Assembly (NCBI GenBank): GCA_003252395.1
Contig: QKEL01000011.1
Coordinates: 434,001-498,000, forward strand
Length of the DNA: 64,000 nt
Reading direction: 5' to 3'
Source: Spirochaetales bacterium
Lineage (GTDB): Bacteria; Spirochaetota; Spirochaetia; Treponematales; Treponemataceae
Position 1 is the stretch's first letter. The number at the start of each line of letters is the position of its first letter. A program made the position numbers and the translations under genes. Shown in pieces: positions 8,437 through 17,044 of the stretch. The notes under the pieces were generated by a model. The model saw nothing but the letters and a program-made list of their open reading frames with translations. It made no database searches and was not told where the DNA came from.

Positions 8437-9135
8437 CTAACGGGGCAAAACCGCGAGACTGTAATACATATTGTCGCCGGGGCTGTACCAACGGCGGGCG
8501 ATAAAGGCTCCATGCAGGGTCTTCGCGTAGGTTTTCGCGGAACCCGACACCGTCGGCTCGGAAATTTCCGGCAAAAGGGCGCCGATGGCGTTCATGTCGG
8601 CGTAACCGGGCGCGGAAGCGGGGTTCGCGGAAACCCGCACGGTTCCCACCGCCGTTACGAAGCCCGTACCCTCGGGCTTCTTCGAAACCCAACGGGGAAG
8701 GCCATTCCCGTCCATCCGATCGTCTATCGCTACCCGAGGAACCTTATAGGGCGATTTGCCGGTTATGCGCACCACGGCGGACGTGCCGTTCCCGGTTTGC
8801 GACACCGTAAGCACCTGCATACGATCCAGGAGGGTAACGCTGTAATCCTGATCGTAGCCAAGCTCCGAACGGACCATGTTGCCCGAAACGGTATACCGTA
8901 CCTCAACCCGATCGCGGATCGACACCTGACCGGCTACCAACATCAGGCAATCGGAAAGCTCCTTATCGCGGGTTTGCGCGGTGGGCGCGCTGGCGAAATA
9001 GGTGTCCGCCGAGAGCGTATCCTTCGGCTCGCCGATATCGGCCGAGGGATACTTCCCGGAAGACGCGCAACCCGCAAGGATCAGCCCCAAAACCGCCGAT
9101 CCGAAAACGGCAAAGCCAATTCCCGTTCTTTTCAT
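8437..9135 (-). CDS. Putative lipoprotein, LPP20-like
   Basis: 232 aa. It begins with a lipoprotein signal peptide, MKRTGIGFAVFGSAVLGLILAGC-ASS, the lipobox Cys being residue 23. The C-terminal part (about 145-200: LPRWVSKKPEGTGFVTAVGT...A....ADMNAIGAL) resembles the pattern P.WV..P......AVG..., followed by Ala-rich helices, seen in LPP20-family lipoproteins, including its upstream neighbour. A GGGAGA Shine-Dalgarno precedes the ATG. It is probably anchored in the outer or inner membrane facing the periplasm. The two lipoprotein genes are 38 bp apart and look like one operon. The function is unknown. Confidence 0.7.
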   Translation of the reverse strand: MKRTGIGFAVFGSAVLGLILAGCASSGKYPSADIGEPKDTLSADTYFASAPTAQTRDKELSDCLMLVAGQVSIRDRVEVRYTVSGNMVRSELGYDQDYSVTLLDRMQVLTVSQTGNGTSAVVRITGKSPYKVPRVAIDDRMDGNGLPRWVSKKPEGTGFVTAVGTVRVSANPASAPGYADMNAIGALLPEISEPTVSGSAKTYAKTLHGAFIARRWYSPGDNMYYSLAVLPR

Positions 9136-9173
9136 GATTATGGTCTCCCTTGCGGCAGCGCGCGCCGTTTTCC

Positions 9174-9761
9174 TTATTTAGCGGTCTCGGCGTCCAGGAA
9201 CTTAAGGGCTTCCTTCGCCTTGAAATCGGCGAACGCGGCGGCCTCGTTGCGAACGAAATCGCCGGTCACGTTCTCGAAGCTCTTGCCGACGTTCTCCTTG
9301 GGCATGGAGACGAGGGAATACACGCCGCCATCCTTGTCCACCCAGGTTTCCTCGATTTCGGATCCCACGAGGCACTGGTCGGACACCTGCTTGGAAATGT
9401 TCTCGAAGTAAGACAGGGCCTGGGTATTGTCGCCCTCGCCGGCCTCGTTATAGTAGTTGGTCAGGGCGTTTTTCACGTTGGTTCCGACCCAGCGGGAAAT
9501 TTCGTCGCGGGCCGACTGGGTCGCGGCGGTTTTCGCCTGTTGGCGGTTCTTCAGCGGGGAATAGCCGACTGAATAGAAGGTCTCGGTGCTCTTCGGAATC
9601 TTATTGACCCACGCGGGCATCGGAACGCCGTCGGCGCCGATGACCTGGGAGACCACGGGGGCTTCCTCGGCCGGCTTTTCCTTGGGCGACGAGGCGCACG
9701 ACACGAATACGGCGGCAACCAGGGATACGAGGGCAATAAGGGATACGGATTTCTTAAACAT
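9174..9761 (-). CDS. LPP20-family lipoprotein
   Basis: 195 aa. The signal peptide ends in the lipobox VSCASS (Cys22). The mature protein carries the LPP20 pattern: MPAWVNKIPKS, FYSVGYSPLKNRQQAKTAATQSARDEISRWVG, then a helical C-terminus. The name comes from a Helicobacter outer-membrane lipoprotein; the molecular role is not known. The gene has a strong AGGAGG site, and its 5' leader holds two tandem copies of a 38-bp hairpin-forming repeat, which may affect mRNA stability or translation. Confidence 0.82.
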   Translation of the reverse strand: MFKKSVSLIALVSLVAAVFVSCASSPKEKPAEEAPVVSQVIGADGVPMPAWVNKIPKSTETFYSVGYSPLKNRQQAKTAATQSARDEISRWVGTNVKNALTNYYNEAGEGDNTQALSYFENISKQVSDQCLVGSEIEETWVDKDGGVYSLVSMPKENVGKSFENVTGDFVRNEAAAFADFKAKEALKFLDAETAK

Positions 9762-9768
9762 TCTTTCC

Positions 9769-9848
9769 TCCTAGTAACTTCGCTTTCCTACGGAAAGCTT
9801 GTTGGACAATTCCTAGTAACTACGCTTTCCTACGGAAAGCTTGTTGGA
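9769..9848. repeat. Tandem 38-bp hairpin repeat in the leader of the LPP20 gene
   Basis: Two copies (9769-9806 and 9811-9848) match at 37 of 38 positions and are separated by 4 bp. Each contains the inverted repeat GCTTTCC-TAC-GGAAAGC. On the minus strand they lie immediately upstream of the LPP20 lipoprotein start; the end of the proximal copy (CTAGGA) contributes to the Shine-Dalgarno CTAGGAGG, so the distal copy carries a spare half of it. The remaining bases to 9943 hold no gene. Confidence 0.85.
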
Positions 9849-9943
9849 TGATTCCAACTATACACATTTCAAAAAAAGTGTAACACACCGACAGTTACTA
9901 AACAAATTCCTCCAATCTGTGTGTCACCCGAAAAAAACTTTTT

Positions 9944-10843
9944 TTAATTCTCTATCGCTTCCATGAAATGACCCCGGGTAAGCCGTTCCGCGTCGTACAG
10001 CATGGCCTCGGGCACGCCGTAGGCTGCCTCCAGGGAATCTTTCGTCAACACCTCTTCGGGCGTCCCCATCTCGATCGTCCGGTCAGGGTGGAAAAGCATG
10101 ACGGTATCGGCGTATTTCCGGGTCAGGGCCAGCTCGTGCAGCGAAACGAAGACCGAAACGCCCGTCTCGCGGTGCAGTTGCCGAAAAAAATCCAGGGCCT
10201 TTTCCTTTTGCCGCATTTCCATGGCGAAAACGGGTTCGTCCATCATTATCGCCCGCGAGCCGTACAGGGCGGAAAAGCCCAGCAATACCCGCTGCAGCTC
10301 GCCCTTGGAAAGGGCCCCGAGGGTTCGTCCGCGAAGGGCCTCAAGCTCAAAGGCGCCGAGGCATTCGGCGAGGAAAGCATCGTTTTTCCGCGCGGGCGCG
10401 TGGCCGCCCCCCTCGAGCACCCGTTCCAGTAAGGCGCCGACTTTCGCGCCTCCTTCGCCGGAATCGTCAATTTCCATGTTTTGATAAATAAAGGAACACG
10501 CTAAATTCCTACGGTGCTCTATTTCCTCGGTCAGGCCGGGTCCGGGAGTACCCGCTTCATCCGCCCAGGCCCCGCTCAGAATACGGGTATTTTCCCCCGC
10601 GAGCTCGATTCGGCCGCGGGTCGGCAGTATCCTTCCTCCCGCCAAGAGCAAAAACGTGGACTTTCCCACGCCGTTCGGCCCCGTTAGGCTCGTAAACCCC
10701 CCGGGAATGTCCGCCGTAAAGGCGTCAAAGACGGGAGCGGGGCCCGGTTCACCGGTTTCGGGATCGGGCCAGGTAAAGGAAACGCCGTAAAACCGGAGAA
10801 GGGGGGCGCCGGTTTCGCCCGGTAACTCATCGCGCTGATTCAT
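9944..10843 (-). CDS. ABC transporter ATP-binding protein
   Basis: 299 aa from the ATG at 10843. Walker A is GPNGVGKST, the Q-loop region is FIYQNMEIDD, the signature is the variant LSKGELQRVL, Walker B is SRAIMMDEP and the switch His is in SLHELAL. No permease or binding protein is adjacent, so the transported substrate is unknown, and a non-transport role is possible. The reading frame extends upstream to 10936, but that part overlaps the divergent gene region. At 10843 a TATACT -10-like box lies 7 nt upstream and no Shine-Dalgarno is present, so this mRNA may be leaderless, although no good -35 is visible. Confidence 0.82.
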   Translation of the reverse strand: MNQRDELPGETGAPLLRFYGVSFTWPDPETGEPGPAPVFDAFTADIPGGFTSLTGPNGVGKSTFLLLAGGRILPTRGRIELAGENTRILSGAWADEAGTPGPGLTEEIEHRRNLACSFIYQNMEIDDSGEGGAKVGALLERVLEGGGHAPARKNDAFLAECLGAFELEALRGRTLGALSKGELQRVLLGFSALYGSRAIMMDEPVFAMEMRQKEKALDFFRQLHRETGVSVFVSLHELALTRKYADTVMLFHPDRTIEMGTPEEVLTKDSLEAAYGVPEAMLYDAERLTRGHFMEAIEN

Positions 10844-10901
10844 GAGCGGGAGTATAGCATACTTGAAAAAAAACGGGCATAAAGGTATTTTTAGACGTTG
10901 G

Positions 10902-10921
10902 ATAAGTAAATTTTTACTTAT
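10902..10921. promoter_or_regulatory. Palindrome between the ABC ATPase and pyruvate oxidoreductase genes
   Basis: A perfect inverted repeat with arms ATAAGTAAA and TTTACTTAT and a 2-bp centre. It lies 41 bp upstream of the pyruvate oxidoreductase start and 58 bp from the divergent ABC gene start, where an operator would be expected. The binding protein is not known. Confidence 0.5.
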
Positions 10922-10962
10922 TGGTACCCCTCTCACTTCATTTCTTTATTAAGGACGGAAAT

Positions 10963-13900
10963 ATGTCTGAGAAAAAGCTCGTTATGATCGACGGTAACAC
11001 CGCTGCCGGTCACGTGGCTCACGCGCTGAGTGAGGTTATCGCGATTTATCCGATCACCCCCTCCAGCCCGATGGGCGAGGTTGCCGACGAATACTCGGCA
11101 AAAGGCAAAAAGAACATCTGGGGAACGGTTCCCGAGGTCGTTGAACTGCAGTCCGAGGCCGGAGCCGCCGGTGCCGTTCACGGCGCCCTCACCACCGGCG
11201 CCCTTTCGTCGACCTTTACGGCTTCTCAGGGTCTCCTCCTGATGATCCCGAACATGTACAAAATAGCCGGTGAGCTTACCAGCACAGTCTTCCATATCGC
11301 CGCGCGCGCCGTGGCGGCCAGCTCCCTCTCGATCTTCGGCGACCATCAGGACGTAATGGCCTGCCGCCAGACCGGTTGGGCCATGCTTTCTTCCAACAAC
11401 GTGCAGGAAGTCATGGATCTCGCGGTCATTTCCCATGCCGCGACCCTCGAGTCCCGCGTGCCCTTCCTCCATTTCTTCGACGGTTTCCGCACCTCCCACG
11501 AGATCCAGAAGATCGAGGAAGTGTCCTACGACGTGATGCAGAAGATGATCGACGACGAGCTCGTGCGCGCCCACCGCGCCCGCGGACTCACCCCCGAGAA
11601 TCCCGCCATCCGCGGAACCGCCCAGAACCCCGACGTGTACTTCCAGGGCCGCGAGGCCGTGAACGAGTACTACACCAAGGTTCCCGCCATCGTGCAGAAT
11701 GCCATGGACAAGTACGCCAAGCTCACCGGCCGCCAGTACAAGCTCTTTGAGTACTTCGGCGCCAAAGACGCCGAGCGCGTCATCATCGCCATGGGCTCAG
11801 GCTGCGACACCGTCGAGGAAACCGTGGAAATGCTCGCCGCCAAGGGCGAGAAGGTCGGACTCCTCAAGGTTCGCCTCTACCGCCCCTTCAGCGCCGAGCT
11901 CTTCGTGGCCGCCCTCCCCGCGACCGTGAAGGCCATCGCCGTCCTTGACCGCACCAAAGAGCCCGGCTCCCTCGGCGAGCCCCTCTACGAAGACGTGCGC
12001 ACCGCCATCGGCGAAATGCACGGAAAGACCCCCTTCGCGGGCTATCCCGTGGTTCTCGGCGGCCGCTACGGTCTCGGTTCCAAGGAATTCACCCCCGCCA
12101 TGGTCAAGGCCATCTACGACAACCTCGCGGGCGAGAAGAAGAACAAGTTCACCGTCGGTATCGAGGATGACATTACCAATTCAAGCCTCAAGTACGACGA
12201 AGACTTCTTCGTAGAAGACGACACCATGACCGAGGCCATGTTCTACGGTCTCGGCTCGGACGGTACCGTCGGCGCCAACAAGAACTCCATCAAGATCATC
12301 GGCGAGGCGACGGACAACAAGGCACAGGCCTACTTCGTGTACGACTCCAAGAAGTCCGGCGTTATCACCACCAGCCACCTCCGCTTCGGCATGAACTCCA
12401 TCCGCAAGCCCTACCTCGTGAGCAAGGCCGACTTCATCGCCTGCCATAAGTTCGCCTTCCTCGAGAAGTACGACATTCTCGCCAACGCGAAGAAGGGCTC
12501 GGTATTCCTCCTGACCAGCCATTACGGCAAGGACCAGGTGTGGGACCACCTCCCCGTCGAGGTGCAGAAGCACATCATCGACAAGCAGCTCAAGTTCTAC
12601 GTCATCGACGCGGTATCCATCGCGGAAAAGGCCGGCATGGGCGAGCGCATCAACGTCGTCATGCAGACCGCCTTCTTCAAGATCTCCGGCATCCTCCCCG
12701 AGGCCGAGGCGGTAACCCTGATCAAGAAGTTCATCGAGAAGTCCTACAGCAAGAAGGGCGCCGACGTCGTCAAGAAGAACATCGACACCATCGACATGGC
12801 CCTCGCGGGCGTCGAAGAGGTCAACTATCCGAAGACCGCGTCCTCCAAGCTCAAGATGCTCCCCGCCATGACCGCCGACGCGCCCGAGTTCGTCAAGAAG
12901 ACCCTCGGAACCATCGCCGTGAACAAGGGCGACTCCGTGAAGGTTTCCGAGGTCCCGAACGACGGTACCTTCCCCACCGGAACCACCCAGTACGAGAAGC
13001 GCGCCATTGCCGAGCGCATGCCCATCTGGAATCCCGACGCCTGTATCCAGTGCGGCCAGTGCACCGTGGTCTGCCCCCACGCGGTTATCCGCGCGAAGGC
13101 CTACGACCCGAAGTACCTCGCCAAGGCCCCCGCGGGCTTCAAGAGCGCCGACTACAAGACCAAGGAATTCGAGGGCTGGAAGTACACCATTCAGCCGTCC
13201 GCCGAAGACTGCACCGGCTGCGGACTCTGCGTACAGCAGTGCCCGGCCAAGGACAAGGCCAACCCCGAGATCAAGGCGATCAACATGAAGGGCTTCGCCG
13301 AGAACCGCGCGGTGGAAGCGGCGAACTGGAACTACTTCTTCAAGGACATCCCCGATCCGGACCAGTCCAAGCTGAACCTCGGCAACGCCAAGTTCCTCGC
13401 CATGAAGCGCCCCCTCTTCGAGTTCTCCGGCGCCTGCGCGGGCTGCGGCGAAACCCCGTACGTCAAGCTCCTCTCCCAGCTCTTCGGCGACCGGGCGGTC
13501 ATCGCGAACGCGACCGGCTGTTCCTCCATCTACGGCGGAAACCTGCCCACCACCCCCTACGCCAAGAACGCCAAGGGCCAGGGCCCCGCGTGGTCCAACT
13601 CCCTGTTCGAGGACGCCGCCGAATTCGGTTACGGCATGCGCCTGACGAGCGATAAGCTCGCCGTCTACGCCCGCGAGGTCGCCCAGACCGTGAAGGGCAA
13701 GGGCATCGCCGCCGCGACCATCGACAAGATCCTGGCGAATACCCAGGAAGACGACGCCGCCATCGAGGCCCAGCGCGCCGCCATCGAGACCCTGAAAAAG
13801 GAACTCGCGGGCAGCAAGGACGAGGCCGCGAAGGAACTCGCCTCCCTCACCGACCACCTCATCAAGCGCTCCGTATGGGTAATCGGCGGCGACGGATGGG

Positions 13901-14514
13901 CCTACGACATCGGCTTCGGCGGCCTTGACCACGTCATCGCTTCCGGCCGCAACATCAACCTCCTGGTGCTCGACACCGAAGTGTACTCCAACACCGGCGG
14001 ACAGATGTCCAAGGCCACCCCGATCGGCGCGGTCGCGAAGTTCGCCGCCGGCGGAAAGTCCATCTCCAAGAAAGACCTCGGCATGATCGCCATGAGCTAC
14101 GGCTACGTCTACGTCGCCAAGATCTCCATGGGCGCCAACATGAACCAGGTCATCAAGGCCTTCCGCGAGGCCGAGGCCTACGACGGCCCGTCGATCGTCA
14201 TCGCGTACAGCCACTGCATCAACCACGGCATCAACATGGAAAAGGGAATGTCCAACCAGAAAGAAGTCGTGTCCTGCGGCCTGTGGCCCCTGTACCGCTA
14301 CGATCCCCGCCTCGTCGAACAGGGCAAGAACCCCTTCCAGCTCGACAGCAAGGAACCGGATTTCAACCTCGCCGACTTCATGTACAAGGAAGTCCGCTTC
14401 AAGAGCCTCAAGGCCGCCGACCCCGCGCGCGCCGAAATGCTCCTGAAGAAGGCCGAGGTCGTCGCCCGGCGCCAGTGGAAGGAGTACGAGTACCTTTCCA
14501 AGCGCGAGTTCTAA
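10963..14514 (+). CDS. nifJ: Pyruvate:ferredoxin (flavodoxin) oxidoreductase
   Basis: 1183 aa single-chain enzyme, the standard length. It oxidises pyruvate with CoA to acetyl-CoA and CO2, passing electrons to ferredoxin or flavodoxin; this is the core of anaerobic energy metabolism. Domains in order: pyrimidine-binding domain (YPITPSSPMGEVAD, residues 30-43), CoA-binding/transketolase-C-like middle part, gamma domain, two 4Fe-4S sites (CIQCGQCTVVCP and CTGCGLCVQQCP), and the TPP-binding domain with CAGCGETP, GDGWAYDIGFGG and DTEVYSNTGGQMS. The start MSEKKL follows AAGGACGG; an in-frame codon 14 residues upstream is not used. Codon use is strongly biased to C-ending codons, as expected for a very highly expressed gene. 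It is monocistronic, with a terminator. Confidence 0.97.
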   Translation: MSEKKLVMIDGNTAAGHVAHALSEVIAIYPITPSSPMGEVADEYSAKGKKNIWGTVPEVVELQSEAGAAGAVHGALTTGALSSTFTASQGLLLMIPNMYKIAGELTSTVFHIAARAVAASSLSIFGDHQDVMACRQTGWAMLSSNNVQEVMDLAVISHAATLESRVPFLHFFDGFRTSHEIQKIEEVSYDVMQKMIDDELVRAHRARGLTPENPAIRGTAQNPDVYFQGREAVNEYYTKVPAIVQNAMDKYAKLTGRQYKLFEYFGAKDAERVIIAMGSGCDTVEETVEMLAAKGEKVGLLKVRLYRPFSAELFVAALPATVKAIAVLDRTKEPGSLGEPLYEDVRTAIGEMHGKTPFAGYPVVLGGRYGLGSKEFTPAMVKAIYDNLAGEKKNKFTVGIEDDITNSSLKYDEDFFVEDDTMTEAMFYGLGSDGTVGANKNSIKIIGEATDNKAQAYFVYDSKKSGVITTSHLRFGMNSIRKPYLVSKADFIACHKFAFLEKYDILANAKKGSVFLLTSHYGKDQVWDHLPVEVQKHIIDKQLKFYVIDAVSIAEKAGMGERINVVMQTAFFKISGILPEAEAVTLIKKFIEKSYSKKGADVVKKNIDTIDMALAGVEEVNYPKTASSKLKMLPAMTADAPEFVKKTLGTIAVNKGDSVKVSEVPNDGTFPTGTTQYEKRAIAERMPIWNPDACIQCGQCTVVCPHAVIRAKAYDPKYLAKAPAGFKSADYKTKEFEGWKYTIQPSAEDCTGCGLCVQQCPAKDKANPEIKAINMKGFAENRAVEAANWNYFFKDIPDPDQSKLNLGNAKFLAMKRPLFEFSGACAGCGETPYVKLLSQLFGDRAVIANATGCSSIYGGNLPTTPYAKNAKGQGPAWSNSLFEDAAEFGYGMRLTSDKLAVYAREVAQTVKGKGIAAATIDKILANTQEDDAAIEAQRAAIETLKKELAGSKDEAAKELASLTDHLIKRSVWVIGGDGWAYDIGFGGLDHVIASGRNINLLVLDTEVYSNTGGQMSKATPIGAVAKFAAGGKSISKKDLGMIAMSYGYVYVAKISMGANMNQVIKAFREAEAYDGPSIVIAYSHCINHGINMEKGMSNQKEVVSCGLWPLYRYDPRLVEQGKNPFQLDSKEPDFNLADFMYKEVRFKSLKAADPARAEMLLKKAEVVARRQWKEYEYLSKREF

Positions 14515-14538
14515 GAATCGCGTAGCGTAAAAAAAAGG

Positions 14539-14573
14539 AAAGCCCTTCCGGGAAACCGGGAGGGCTTTTTTTT
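14539..14573 (+). terminator. Intrinsic terminator of the pyruvate oxidoreductase gene
   Basis: Arms AAAGCCCTTCCGG (14539-14551) and CCGGGAGGGCTTT (14556-14568) with a GAAA-like loop are followed by a run of eight T. One G-T type mismatch lies in the stem. Confidence 0.9.
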
Positions 14574-14655
14574 ATTTTGAGGCAGAAAGGGCCACGGGGC
14601 GCGAACGCCCGCCGCGCGGAGCCCCCGCGTTCGTTCTATTATGCAGGGGCGATTC

Positions 14656-16479
14656 TTATACCTTGAACTGGTCCACGGCCCCGCTTACGTCGTTCAGGCT
14701 CTCGTTGTTCAATTCCGCGGCCATGCCGAACCCCGACACGATGCCCCTCAGGCGGTCCGCCGTGCCGTGGGCGTGGCTTACGCTGTCCAGAATGTCCCGG
14801 GACGCGTCGCGCAGCGCTTCCACCTGAGCGTGCATCGCCGTCACTTCCTTGGCGATCGAATGGGATTCCCGCGTCACGATCGCGAACCCCGAATCCACCG
14901 AGCCGATATTGTCCAAAACCCGTTGGGAATCCCCGTTTTGGCGGGAAATGCTCTTGAATAGGGCGCTGACCATGCCGTCAAGGGTGCCGATCTTTCCGTT
15001 AATGCCCGAAAAGCTCTCCAACGAGCGCTCGGTGGCCTCCACGATTCCCGACAGCTGCCCCCCGATATCCTGCAAAAGGCCGCTTATCGAGTGTGACTGG
15101 TCGAGCGACGTGGAGGCGAGCTTCCGAATCTCGTCTGCTACCACCGCAAAGCCCTTGCCCGCCTCCCCGGCGTGCGCCGCCTCGATCGCCGCGTTCATCG
15201 CCAGGAGATTGGTCTGGTCGGCGATGGCCTTAATGAGCGTATTCGCCTCGGAAAGCCCCTCCGAGTGCCGGATTACCTCTTCCACGAGCGAGGCTACCCG
15301 GCCCTCTAGCTCCATTCCCCGCTCGGAGTCCGCTACCAGGGTGCGGTATTCGGCGGCGATCTTTTCTATCGTCAGCCCCATCTCCGCCAAGCCGTCAGCC
15401 ATGCCATGGATTGATTTTACGGCGGCGTTCAGCGATTTCGACTGGGAAACCACTTGATAATCCAGGGACTCGATCCGTTTCTCGAGTTCGGATATTTCCT
15501 TGAACGTCTCGGCCGACATGCCGTCCTGCCGGGAGGCGCACGACTTTATCCCCTCAAGGTCGTCCACGAGGGAGAGGGCGGCTTCCTCGGTCTTCCCCGA
15601 ATCCTCGTATAGGGTTTCCCCCATTGCCTGTAGGTTAGAAACCGACTCCTTGATCGCCAAGACCATGCCCCGAAGGGTTTCCTGAAAGCCGTTGAAATTC
15701 TCGGCGAGGACCGAAATCTCGTTCGAGCCCTGCACGGGAATCGAGACCGTCAAGTCGCCCTTCCCCTGCGAAAGCTTCGCGAACGGCTCGGATATCTTCC
15801 TGATGCGGCCAAAGACGAGCGACGAAAGCAACGAGATAAGCGCGATGGCGAGAAGAAGGCTAACGGCCCCCACGAGAAGCTGCGTCCGGATGAATTTCCG
15901 TATGGCCGCGTACAGGGTGTCCCCGCTGTAGTCGCACCCCACTATGCCCACGACCGACCCCGCGGAGTCCTTAATGGGTGCATATATGGAAATGAGCCAG
16001 CCCCAGTCTTCCTGATACTCCAATTCCGTCCAGGTGGCCACTCCCTCGTCGAAGCACCGAAAAAAGGCGTCGCCGTAGCCGGCGGTGTTTTCCTCGTAGC
16101 CGGGGGGCGAAAGGTCGTCCGGCCGATCCAGCGGCGCGCTGCCGTCTATCACGAAGCGATACGCGCCGCCGGCGGTCCGGTCCATGGTATACAGGTACAC
16201 CGCGCCCGAGTTCTCCTTGATCTCGAGCATCCACCGCTGTATCTCGAGGAACCAGGGGTTCGTCATGTCCAAAGTGGCCGCGAAGTCCTGAAACCGCCCC
16301 GCGTCTATGCCTTGAGCCACCTTATTGACGATCGGGAGCCCATTCTCGGCCGATATGTCGGTAACGGTCGAAACCATGGACCGCACGGTCGCGTAGGAGA
16401 TCATAAACGCGAGTCCCGCGAGAAACGCGATAGAAAAAAAATAAAACCTGAAGCGGATGGATTTGGTAAATTTAAACAT
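14656..16479 (-). CDS. Methyl-accepting chemotaxis protein with periplasmic sensor
   Basis: 607 aa from the ATG at 16479, which has a G-rich site upstream. Topology: TM1 about 9-31, a periplasmic region of about 165 residues with PAS-like/dCache character ([16 protein letters not shown]...[11 protein letters not shown]...[11 protein letters not shown]), TM2 about 200-225, a HAMP domain ([20 protein letters not shown]), then the coiled-coil signalling domain with the hairpin tip [20 protein letters not shown] and [17 protein letters not shown]. It would sit in the inner membrane and control CheA. The ligand is unknown; the gene lies directly downstream of cheX, so both may be cotranscribed. 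Confidence 0.93.
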   Translation of the reverse strand: MFKFTKSIRFRFYFFSIAFLAGLAFMISYATVRSMVSTVTDISAENGLPIVNKVAQGIDAGRFQDFAATLDMTNPWFLEIQRWMLEIKENSGAVYLYTMDRTAGGAYRFVIDGSAPLDRPDDLSPPGYEENTAGYGDAFFRCFDEGVATWTELEYQEDWGWLISIYAPIKDSAGSVVGIVGCDYSGDTLYAAIRKFIRTQLLVGAVSLLLAIALISLLSSLVFGRIRKISEPFAKLSQGKGDLTVSIPVQGSNEISVLAENFNGFQETLRGMVLAIKESVSNLQAMGETLYEDSGKTEEAALSLVDDLEGIKSCASRQDGMSAETFKEISELEKRIESLDYQVVSQSKSLNAAVKSIHGMADGLAEMGLTIEKIAAEYRTLVADSERGMELEGRVASLVEEVIRHSEGLSEANTLIKAIADQTNLLAMNAAIEAAHAGEAGKGFAVVADEIRKLASTSLDQSHSISGLLQDIGGQLSGIVEATERSLESFSGINGKIGTLDGMVSALFKSISRQNGDSQRVLDNIGSVDSGFAIVTRESHSIAKEVTAMHAQVEALRDASRDILDSVSHAHGTADRLRGIVSGFGMAAELNNESLNDVSGAVDQFKV

Positions 16480-16556
16480 GGAGCCCCCGGGGTTATCCAT
16501 AAGTATAATACCGCGGGGCGATTTTTTGCCCGGAACGCCGGGCGGCAAAAGCGGAA

Positions 16557-17027
16557 TTATTTCCGCTTAATCATGCAAACGTCTACCTCAAAGGGTCCTA
16601 AGGAAGAGGCGAAGGGTATGGCGATCACCGGAATGCCCTTCGGCCAGGTTATTTGATGGTGCTCGCCCCGAATCACCAGGGGCGGTGAAATATCGATCGA
16701 CGCGTGATCGATGGCAGAAGAGGCGTTGCCGGAAATGATATTCGTCAACTCGCCGACCATACCGTAAACCGTCTCCTCCCGCTCGCTTTCCGACTCCGTT
16801 TTTATGCCGGTTTTCTGGAGCATTTTATCGCCGAGGATGCGGGAAAGGCGAAAGCCCACCAACCCGTGATAGTCGCCCGTGATTCCGAGAACGCCCGACG
16901 TATCCCATCGATGGTTTATTTCGCCTTCCATGAGGTATGGGGCGCCGGGTTGGGGCGATATCCCGAACATATTCTCGAAAACGCCTATCGCGGCATTCAA
17001 AAAGGGATTAATAATCGCGGCGTCCAT
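16557..17027 (-). CDS. cheX: CheX-type chemotaxis phosphatase
   Basis: 156 aa. CheX proteins dephosphorylate CheY-P through a conserved E..N pair; here it is in [17 protein letters not shown] (Glu and Asn of ELTN, about residues 92-95). The fold pattern [19 protein letters not shown] at the N-terminus and the C-terminal [14 protein letters not shown] match the family. CheX is the main CheY-P phosphatase described in spirochaetes. A good AAGGAGG site precedes the ATG. A chemoreceptor gene follows 77 bp downstream. The start of the neighbouring radical SAM gene's 3' end is 18 bp upstream, so a longer transcript is possible. Confidence 0.85.
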   Translation of the reverse strand: MDAAIINPFLNAAIGVFENMFGISPQPGAPYLMEGEINHRWDTSGVLGITGDYHGLVGFRLSRILGDKMLQKTGIKTESESEREETVYGMVGELTNIISGNASSAIDHASIDISPPLVIRGEHHQITWPKGIPVIAIPFASSLGPFEVDVCMIKRK

Positions 17028-17044
17028 GGTTTCCTCCTTGGTCC

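Noticed and set aside
9769..9848. CRISPR array
   Set aside because: Only two repeats with a 4-bp gap and no cas genes; they are a leader repeat.
12181..14226. A 681-codon open frame on the minus strand
   Set aside because: It lies antisense to the pyruvate oxidoreductase gene. The C-ending codon bias of that gene removes stop codons from the other strand; the translation is low-complexity Val/Gly/Asp and lacks domains.
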